Assembly: GCA_937959375.1 (NCBI GenBank)
Contig: CALGLS010000183.1
Span: 1 to 12,561, forward strand
Direction of reading: 5' to 3'
Origin: an uncultured Saprospiraceae bacterium
Lineage (GTDB): Bacteria > Bacteroidota > Bacteroidia > Chitinophagales > Saprospiraceae
DNA length: 12,561 bases
The notes under the pieces are model-generated. The model saw only the letters and a list, made by a program, of their open reading frames with translations, was not told where the DNA came from and made no database searches. The translations under genes were made by a program, and so were the position numbers. Positions 8,361-12,561 of the stretch are shown in pieces. Position 1 is the stretch's first letter. Each line of letters opens with the position of its first letter.

Positions 8361-8396
8361 TTTGTTTCTTCGACAATCAACTCTGCTTACTATTTG
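8361..8396 (+). promoter_or_regulatory. Candidate promoter for nhaC
   Basis: TTTG at 8361-8364 could serve as a -33 element, and TACTATTTG at 8388-8396 resembles TAnnTTTG with one extra base. The spacing is a few bases longer than ideal. If real, transcription would begin near 8403, which favours the ATG at 8422 over the one at 8398. The same 138-nt divergent spacer must also hold the promoter of the secreted-protein gene, for which I found no good match. Confidence 0.25.
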
Positions 8397-8421
8397 CATG
8401 ACAAAATACAAAGATACTCGA

Positions 8422-10515
8422 ATGAGAACCAACATTTTATACAGCTTATTAATAGTCTGTCTACTGACTAGCAATATTTTTGGACAAACAGAGCCTGGAG
8501 AACGAATGATTCCCCTAAAAGTACCGCCTCCACCTAGTGTCAATCTGGTCGATTATAAGCTCTCTGTAGTCAGAGATCAAAACAACAAAGAGCAGATCGA
8601 GTTTAATTCGCCTGGTTTAAGTGGCTTGGCGAAGTTATATATTAATAACGCAGGAGAGCCCGAAGAGTTGCTATTTAAAGACGGGAAAGCACGACTTCAA
8701 ACCGACATAGATCGAAAAGGGAAGCTCATGTTGATGACAACGGGTACTGGTTCGGCCAAAAATCACAGGATTGTCCATATTTCAGAACGTAATAATGGCG
8801 GATATCGGGTTAAATCGATCCCCATGTGGCTTTCTGTATTGCCTCCTTTGGTCGCCATTATACTGGCTTTGTTATTTAAGGAAGTGATGGTTTCCCTGTT
8901 TATGGGAATCTTTGCAGGGGCCTTTATTGCTGGTGGCTTAAGGATTGATTCCTTTTATTACCTGATGTTGAGCGTTTTTGAGGTGGTTCAAAAATATGTG
9001 GTAGGTGCGCTTGCTGATTCGTCACATATGTCGATCATCGTCTTTTCGCTTCTGATTGGAGGTATGGTAGCGATTATATCTAGGAACGGAGGAATGGCGG
9101 GCGTGGTACATCGACTTTCAAAATATGCTCGTTCGCCACGAAGTACGCAGTTCATCACGTGGTTGTTGGGTGTCGCTATCTTCTTTGATGATTATGCGAA
9201 TACGCTGATTGTTGGAAATACGATGCGACCGGTTACGGATAAGTTTAAAATTAGTAGAGAGAAATTGGCTTACATAGTGGATAGTACGGCTGCGCCAGTT
9301 TCTGCCGTTGCTTTTATTACGACTTGGATTGGTGCAGAGTTGAGTTACATTGATGATGCGACAGGAGCTTTGGCAAATTTTGATACAAGTGTCACTTCAT
9401 ATTCCCTGTTTATTAGTTCCTTAAAATACTCCTTCTACCCCATTCTTACCTTATTGTTTATTTTGGTATTGGTTTACACCAAAAAGGATTTCGGTCCAAT
9501 GCTAAAAGCAGAAAGAAGAGCTAGAAGTACGGGGCGTGTATCTGCCTCAAGTAAAGGAGTGGACGATGAACCAGACATGGAAGATTTAACTCCGGTTGAG
9601 GGAGCCCCATTAAAAGCAAGAAATGCAATCATTCCAGTTTTTATGGTGATTTTTGTAACTATGTTTGGCTTAATTGATACCGGTATTTCTAATTCTTATA
9701 GCGAACTTATCGACAAAGGGATTGCTGTCTCATCAGAAACTTGGTCAGGAGTTTGGTCTCAGATTCATTTGATCAGTGGTACTGAAAATCCTAGTTTCTT
9801 ATTGAAAATGGGTAAGTTAATTGGGATGGCAGATTCGTATGCTGCTTTATTGTGGGCGTCGTTTGCTGGGGTGGTAACTGCCATTTTGTTAACTGTGGGT
9901 GGTAAGATTATGAATCTTTTCAACACGATGCACACAATGACTACTGGTTTTAAAACGATGATGCCAGCTATCATTATTTTAACCCTTGCTTGGGCACTTG
10001 CGATTACTACTCAAGAGCTTTATACGGCTGATTATATTACTTCAATTTTACAAGATAGCATTAGCCCATATGCTATGCCCGTTCTGATTTTTGTGCTTGC
10101 TGCCTTTATTGCATTTTCAACAGGCTCTAGCTGGAGTACCATGGCTATTTTATTTCCAATAGCTATTCCTACGACGTGGGCTATTTGTCAAGCACAAGGT
10201 GTTGATCCAGATTTGAGTATGGAAATTTTATTGAACGTTATTGCTGTAGTGCTAGCCGCCTCAGTGGTTGGTGATCACTGTTCACCTATTTCTGATACTA
10301 CGATTCTTAGTTCATTGGCCTCAGATTGTAACCATATTGATCACGTACGAACGCAGTTGCCTTATGCCCTTACCGTTGGAACGATAAGTTTGATTGCCGG
10401 TGGTGTTTCTACCCTATTAGGTGGAGGTTGGATGGTTTCCATTATTCTGATTATAGTGAGTATGGCTATTCTGATTGGGATTGTACAAGTGTTTGGTCGT
10501 TCGGCTGATACTTAG
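8422..10515 (+). CDS. nhaC: NhaC-family Na+/H+ antiporter with signal peptide and periplasmic N-terminal domain
   Basis: NhaC-type antiporters exchange Na+ for H+ across the inner membrane. The transporter part starts near residue 134 and carries the family hallmarks: FFDDYANTLIVGNTMRP (254-270), STAAPVSAVAFITTWIG (288-304) and GDHCSPISDTTILSS (617-631), with repeated hydrophobic helices throughout. Unusually, the protein begins with an apparent cleavable signal peptide (residues 1-21, MRTN then a leucine-rich core, ending NIFG|Q). About 110 hydrophilic residues follow before the first transporter helix: a proline-rich linker (31-39), then beta-rich sequence. That domain should sit in the periplasm; I do not recognise it. 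The ATG at 8422 is chosen because it gives the signal peptide directly. Starts at 8398 (ATG) and 8362 (TTG) would add polar residues in front. The exact substrate is uncertain, since NhaC relatives also include malate/lactate exchangers. It is divergent from the secreted-protein gene. Confidence 0.87.
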   Translation: MRTNILYSLLIVCLLTSNIFGQTEPGERMIPLKVPPPPSVNLVDYKLSVVRDQNNKEQIEFNSPGLSGLAKLYINNAGEPEELLFKDGKARLQTDIDRKGKLMLMTTGTGSAKNHRIVHISERNNGGYRVKSIPMWLSVLPPLVAIILALLFKEVMVSLFMGIFAGAFIAGGLRIDSFYYLMLSVFEVVQKYVVGALADSSHMSIIVFSLLIGGMVAIISRNGGMAGVVHRLSKYARSPRSTQFITWLLGVAIFFDDYANTLIVGNTMRPVTDKFKISREKLAYIVDSTAAPVSAVAFITTWIGAELSYIDDATGALANFDTSVTSYSLFISSLKYSFYPILTLLFILVLVYTKKDFGPMLKAERRARSTGRVSASSKGVDDEPDMEDLTPVEGAPLKARNAIIPVFMVIFVTMFGLIDTGISNSYSELIDKGIAVSSETWSGVWSQIHLISGTENPSFLLKMGKLIGMADSYAALLWASFAGVVTAILLTVGGKIMNLFNTMHTMTTGFKTMMPAIIILTLAWALAITTQELYTADYITSILQDSISPYAMPVLIFVLAAFIAFSTGSSWSTMAILFPIAIPTTWAICQAQGVDPDLSMEILLNVIAVVLAASVVGDHCSPISDTTILSSLASDCNHIDHVRTQLPYALTVGTISLIAGGVSTLLGGGWMVSIILIIVSMAILIGIVQVFGRSADT

Positions 10516-10522
10516 GATGTAA

Positions 10523-10551
10523 GACCGAAGACGGAAGTCCGAAGAAGGAAG
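10523..10551 (+). repeat. Heptamer array GNNNGAA after nhaC
   Basis: Four units of period 7 stand in a row: GACCGAA, GACGGAA, GTCCGAA, GAAGGAA. As two 14-mers they match at 12 of 14 positions. The array starts 7 nt after the nhaC stop, and the last unit can pair back on the following TTTCCTT. The repeat is purine-rich on the same strand as the gene. Confidence 0.7.
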
Positions 10552-10567
10552 TTTCCTTTTAACGTTT

Positions 10568-10593
10568 AACTCTACTTAGAGTTTTGTGTTTTT
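10568..10593 (+). terminator. Possible weak terminator after nhaC
   Basis: AACTCT (10568-10573) and AGAGTT (10578-10583) form a 6-bp stem with a 4-nt loop, followed by a T-rich tract up to 10593. The stem is short and AT-rich, so the call is tentative. The remaining spacer up to 10771 shows no gene or clear promoter. Confidence 0.35.
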
Positions 10594-10771
10594 AGGAATC
10601 TCTATCTTCGGATTTTTAGTTTATAGCTTGCTGAGGTTTGAAGAATACCTGAGATGCGAAACCGGTGCATATGTAGTTCGCACTTTTACGCTCCTTCAAT
10701 TCTGCTTAATAAGAAATAACCAAACAAAATCACACAACTTTTTTTTCAAGAAGCTCTTCAAAAATAAATAC

Positions 10772-11452
10772 ATGAATTTCGAATACCTTTTCTTTGATGC
10801 GGACAATACTTTGTGGGATTTTAACCTTTCTGAAAAGTTTGCTTTATTCAAAGTTATTACCGAAAACCAGGTTGAATATGAACCAATTCATTTAGAAGGA
10901 TACCACAAGGTGAACAAAGCTTGTTGGCATAATTTCGAAAAAGGAAACCTCTCTGCCGCTGATTTGAAAACGAAACGTTTTGAATTGTTTTGCCATGAGT
11001 TTGGTCTGAAGCTAAATGCTGAGGCAATGGGAAAGAGTTACTTGCAACATCTCGGTTCTACAGACTTTATGATTGCTGGGGCACTTAACCTTTTGGATCG
11101 CTTGTCTAGTCGTCATAAATTGGTTTTGGTAACCAATGGCATTAAAGAAGTTCAGCGCCGTCGGATTAATAATACTGGAATTGAACATTATTTTGAAGCC
11201 ATTGTAATTTCAGATGAGATTGGCGTTGCAAAGCCAAATGCTGCGTTTTTCGATCATGCTTTTGAGCAAGTTAGTTTCCCAGCGAAGAAAGATGTATTGA
11301 TGATTGGCGATAGTTTAAGCTCTGATATTCGTGGAGGAAATGGCTATGGGGTTGCTACCTGTTGGTATAATCCTGCGGGAGCTGCGGTTGATCCTGATGT
11401 GGTTGCTGGTTTTGTTATTTCTGAGTTGGAGGAGTTGGTTGGGATTGTTTGA
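10772..11452 (+). CDS. yjjG: YjjG-family HAD pyrimidine nucleotidase
   Basis: A soluble HAD-superfamily phosphatase of 226 residues. All four motifs are present: DADNT (D9 nucleophile, D11 acid/base), the threonine of VTNG (T121), the lysine of AKPNAAFF (K154), and MIGDSLSSDIRGG with D180 and D185 binding Mg2+. The DADNTLWDF start, the CWHNFEKGNLS helical cap segment (51-61) and NGIKEVQRRRI (122-132) fit the YjjG/YfnB family. These proteins dephosphorylate noncanonical pyrimidine nucleoside monophosphates and so keep the nucleotide pool clean; the length is typical. The ATG at 10772 follows an A-rich leader (AAAATAAATAC) and starts right before motif I. A longer frame from 10586 adds 62 residues with no family similarity and was not used. 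A repeat-flanked cassette begins 25 nt after the stop. The exact substrate is inferred from family membership only. Confidence 0.9.
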   Translation: MNFEYLFFDADNTLWDFNLSEKFALFKVITENQVEYEPIHLEGYHKVNKACWHNFEKGNLSAADLKTKRFELFCHEFGLKLNAEAMGKSYLQHLGSTDFMIAGALNLLDRLSSRHKLVLVTNGIKEVQRRRINNTGIEHYFEAIVISDEIGVAKPNAAFFDHAFEQVSFPAKKDVLMIGDSLSSDIRGGNGYGVATCWYNPAGAAVDPDVVAGFVISELEELVGIV

Positions 11453-11477
11453 TTTTTTCGGATGAGTATGTTAGATT

Positions 11478-11503
11478 GAACGCTGAGGCGCGGAGGCGCA
11501 GAG
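11478..11503 (+). repeat. Left outer 26-nt repeat of the GxxExxY cassette
   Basis: GAA is followed by three units of period 8, CGCNGAGG with N = T, G, A (the last lacks its final G). The inverted copy is at 12080-12105 and matches at 24 of 26 positions. It starts 25 nt after the yjjG stop. The GC content is far above the surrounding DNA. Confidence 0.85.
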
Positions 11504-11528
11504 TTTCCTTCTTTTGTAGTGGTTCTTA

Positions 11529-11541
11529 GGAGGCGCAGAGG
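11529..11541 (+). repeat. Left inner unit of the GxxExxY cassette
   Basis: GGAGGCGCAGAGG matches the inverted inner unit at 12042-12054 in 12 of 13 positions and is also close to the end of the outer repeat. It lies 25 nt inside the outer repeat and is followed 2 nt later by a hairpin. Confidence 0.75.
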
Positions 11542-11543
11542 GG

Positions 11544-11564
11544 AATTTTTTCTCCGAAAAAATT
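11544..11564. repeat. Left hairpin of the GxxExxY cassette
   Basis: AATTTTTTC (11544-11552) and GAAAAAATT (11556-11564) form a perfect 9-bp stem with a 3-nt loop, 27 nt beyond the end of the GxxExxY gene on the minus strand. It may serve as a weak terminator for that gene or as part of the element's end structure. Confidence 0.6.
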
Positions 11565-11591
11565 ATTTAGTTCGGAATTGACTTGGGTGAT

Positions 11592-11984
11592 CTATAATCC
11601 ATTTACTTTTCTTTTGATTCCGTATTTTAGATGAGATACATTGAAATTCATGAGATATCCCAACTTCTTATTTGCTAGTTTCATGTAGGTAACCAATTGG
11701 ACTTCATGGACAGGAAGTAAAACGTCTACGCACTTTAATTCTATAATGATCTCATCTTCAACTAGTAAGTCAATTCTATATGTTTTCTTTAACTGCTTCT
11801 TTTTATAAAAGATAGGAAGTTCCGCTTGACTTTTAGTTTTAATGCCTAATTGACTAAGTTCTTCAATTAAACAAGATTCGTAAACACTTTCTAATAGTCC
11901 AGCTCCAAGTTCTTTATGTACCTCTATTGCTGCTCCAATAACCTTTGTCCCCAAATTGTTTAGTTCATCTTTAGTTAGACTCAT
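11592..11984 (-). CDS. GxxExxY protein (PD-(D/E)XK nuclease-like family)
   Basis: This 130-residue protein carries the family signature: AAIEVHKELGAGLLESVYESCL (18-39) contains GLLESVY (G29, E32, Y35), which gives the family its name. A nuclease-like core follows: RIDLLVEDEIIIELK (70-84) has D72, E82 and K84 in the order of a PD-(D/E)XK site, and EVQLVTYMKLANKKLGYLMNF (94-114) supplies the conserved Q96 and Y100. Whether these proteins cut nucleic acid is not established to my knowledge; no biological role has been assigned that I can name. The length is normal for the family. The gene is alone between inverted CGC-GAG repeats and hairpins, described separately, which suggests that gene and repeats travel as one unit. 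It is AT-rich, unlike its GC-rich repeats. The ATG at 11982-11984 is preceded by an AT-rich leader. Confidence 0.9.
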   Translation of the reverse strand: MSLTKDELNNLGTKVIGAAIEVHKELGAGLLESVYESCLIEELSQLGIKTKSQAELPIFYKKKQLKKTYRIDLLVEDEIIIELKCVDVLLPVHEVQLVTYMKLANKKLGYLMNFNVSHLKYGIKRKVNGL

Positions 11985-12015
11985 AGTAATAAATTTATAA
12001 ATACAATTAGTTCAA

Positions 12016-12038
12016 ATAATTTTGTGTAGCAAAATTAT
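12016..12038. promoter_or_regulatory. Palindrome with -7 elements on both strands, upstream of the GxxExxY gene
   Basis: ATAATTTTG (12016-12024) and CAAAATTAT (12030-12038) are a perfect 9-bp inverted repeat around 5 nt. Each arm contains TAATTTTG, an exact TAnnTTTG -7 element: one on the minus strand (12037-12030), which points at the GxxExxY gene, and one on the plus strand (12017-12024). No -33 element is clear for either. The site could be a promoter, an operator or a structural hairpin, mirroring the left hairpin. Confidence 0.45.
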
Positions 12039-12041
12039 AAA

Positions 12042-12062
12042 CCTCTGCGTCTCCTGCGTCTC
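12042..12062 (-). repeat. Right inner unit of the GxxExxY cassette
   Basis: Read on the minus strand this holds two CGCAG-type units; its 13 bases at 12042-12054 match the left inner unit at 12 positions. It lies 3 nt outside the right hairpin, close to the spacing on the left side. Confidence 0.75.
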
Positions 12063-12079
12063 TCTACATTATAGTACAA

Positions 12080-12105
12080 CTCAGCGCCTCCGCGCCTCTG
12101 CGTTC
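12080..12105 (-). repeat. Right outer 26-nt repeat of the GxxExxY cassette
   Basis: Read on the minus strand it is GAA plus three CGCNGAGG units with N = A, G, T, the reverse order of the left copy. It ends 8 nt from the stop codon of the rightmost gene. No target-site duplication is visible outside the two outer repeats. Confidence 0.85.
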
Positions 12106-12113
12106 AAGCACCC

Positions 12114-12561
12114 TCACCCCTCCCCAATCCGTTTCAAATAATGTAAAACCCGACCATTAACCCCAGAGTCAACATCAAAAAACAAATTATTAATATTCAA
12201 GCCACTACCTTGTTTTTCTAATATTTTTAAATCAGCAAAGTAGACCTGATGTGCTTGTTTAAAATGAGACTTCCAGAATAAAGCCTTGTCAGTAAGTGCG
12301 AAACCTTCGCGGCAGGAACCATAAACAGTTTGATCGTAAATGAGGAAAATAGTTTCATCGGGTTGAGCGAAAAGGAAGCTGTCTTTTGCGTTTTGGAGTT
12401 TGATAGGAGTAATTGTTTCGAGGTCGGTGTAGTACTTTTCTTTTTGTTCCTCTGGGACAAGAAAATTAATCGCCATTTGATGGCTGTTGACGGAGACAGA
12501 GTCATCGTAAAATGAGGGGTTACTTGGTAGAGATTCGCCAGTGAGTTTTTGGCAGTATTGA
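12114..12561 (-). CDS. Unknown protein, N-terminus beyond the window edge
   Basis: The minus-strand frame is open from base 12561 to the TGA at 12114-12116, giving 148 residues of C-terminal sequence. An ATG at 12474-12476 looks like a start, but the reading continues upstream without a stop and with sensible protein sequence (YCQKLTGESLPSNPSFYDDS), so the gene most likely begins outside the window. A central block reads ETIFLIYDQTVYGSCREGFALTDKALFWKS. The pattern of an aspartate, threonine and GS before a G-x-x-L/A-T-D turn and an aromatic strand resembles small PH-like or membrane-associated domains often seen in bacterial hypothetical proteins. The end (VNGRVLHYLKRI) looks like an amphipathic helix. 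This resemblance is only an impression, and no function is claimed. The stop codon lies 8 nt from the GxxExxY cassette. Confidence 0.65.
   Translation of the reverse strand, partial: QYCQKLTGESLPSNPSFYDDSVSVNSHQMAINFLVPEEQKEKYYTDLETITPIKLQNAKDSFLFAQPDETIFLIYDQTVYGSCREGFALTDKALFWKSHFKQAHQVYFADLKILEKQGSGLNINNLFFDVDSGVNGRVLHYLKRIGEG

Noticed and set aside
8319..8543. 74-residue minus-strand frame in the divergent spacer and nhaC start
   Set aside because: It overlaps the signal peptide coding region of nhaC and has no recognisable protein character.
10586..10771. 62-residue N-terminal extension of the HAD protein
   Set aside because: It begins at a non-ideal codon inside the terminator-like region and has no similarity to the family, whose motif I starts right after the ATG at 10772.
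11478..12105. CRISPR-like reading of the CGC-GAG repeats
   Set aside because: There are only paired inverted copies flanking a gene, without regular spacers or cas genes.
11466..12117. Target-site duplication outside the outer repeats
   Set aside because: The bases next to the left (ending GATT) and right (starting AAGC) repeats do not match, so classical transposition with duplication is not supported by this copy.
12227..12505. 92-residue minus-strand frame overlapping the edge gene
   Set aside because: It is serine/threonine-rich shadow sequence in another frame; the frame 12114-12561 has far better protein character.

Overview
The window reads as chromosomal DNA from a member of the Bacteroidota, possibly Saprospiria or a related marine or environmental group. 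Four things point there: a type IX secretion (Por) C-terminal sorting domain, a lipoprotein with an acidic run after the lipid cysteine, a CcmE with the CxxxY heme site, and AT-rich DNA with A-rich leaders instead of clear Shine-Dalgarno sites. The class-level guess is inference. No rRNA, tRNA, CRISPR array, phage gene or recognisable transposase was seen.

Left part (1-5247, all + strand). The window opens in the C-terminal strands of an outer-membrane beta-barrel protein (1-324). A small lipoprotein (374-874) follows, built on a 17-residue repeat. Next come two cytochrome c maturation genes, ccmE (996-1388) and ccmF (1638-4481), for handing heme to apocytochromes in the periplasm. The 249-nt spacer between them holds a hexamer array (AAAGTN) that returns in inverted orientation. 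A Rossmann/DUF2520 gene overlaps the end of ccmF, so the two are probably translated together.

Middle (5248-10515). A DUF1761 membrane protein (+) converges on a large secreted FG-GAP/VCBS protein (-), and a strong two-way terminator hairpin separates them. Divergent from the secreted protein is an NhaC-family Na+/H+ antiporter, which carries an unusual signal peptide and a periplasmic N-terminal domain of about 110 residues.

Right part (10516-12561). A YjjG-type HAD nucleotidase (+) is followed by a compact cassette (about 11478-12105). A GxxExxY gene of the PD-(D/E)XK type (-) sits at its centre, with near mirror-image flanks: an outer 26-nt repeat of three CGCNGAGG units, an inner CGC-GAG unit, then a perfect 9-bp hairpin, on both sides. 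The cassette fits exactly between the stop codons of its neighbours and is the best candidate for an undescribed element. The last gene (-) is of unknown function and runs off the right edge.

Three spacers (after ccmE, nhaC and yjjG) each carry a short-period purine-rich array, of period 6, 7 and 8 nt, just after the stop codon. No gap between genes exceeds 300 bases.
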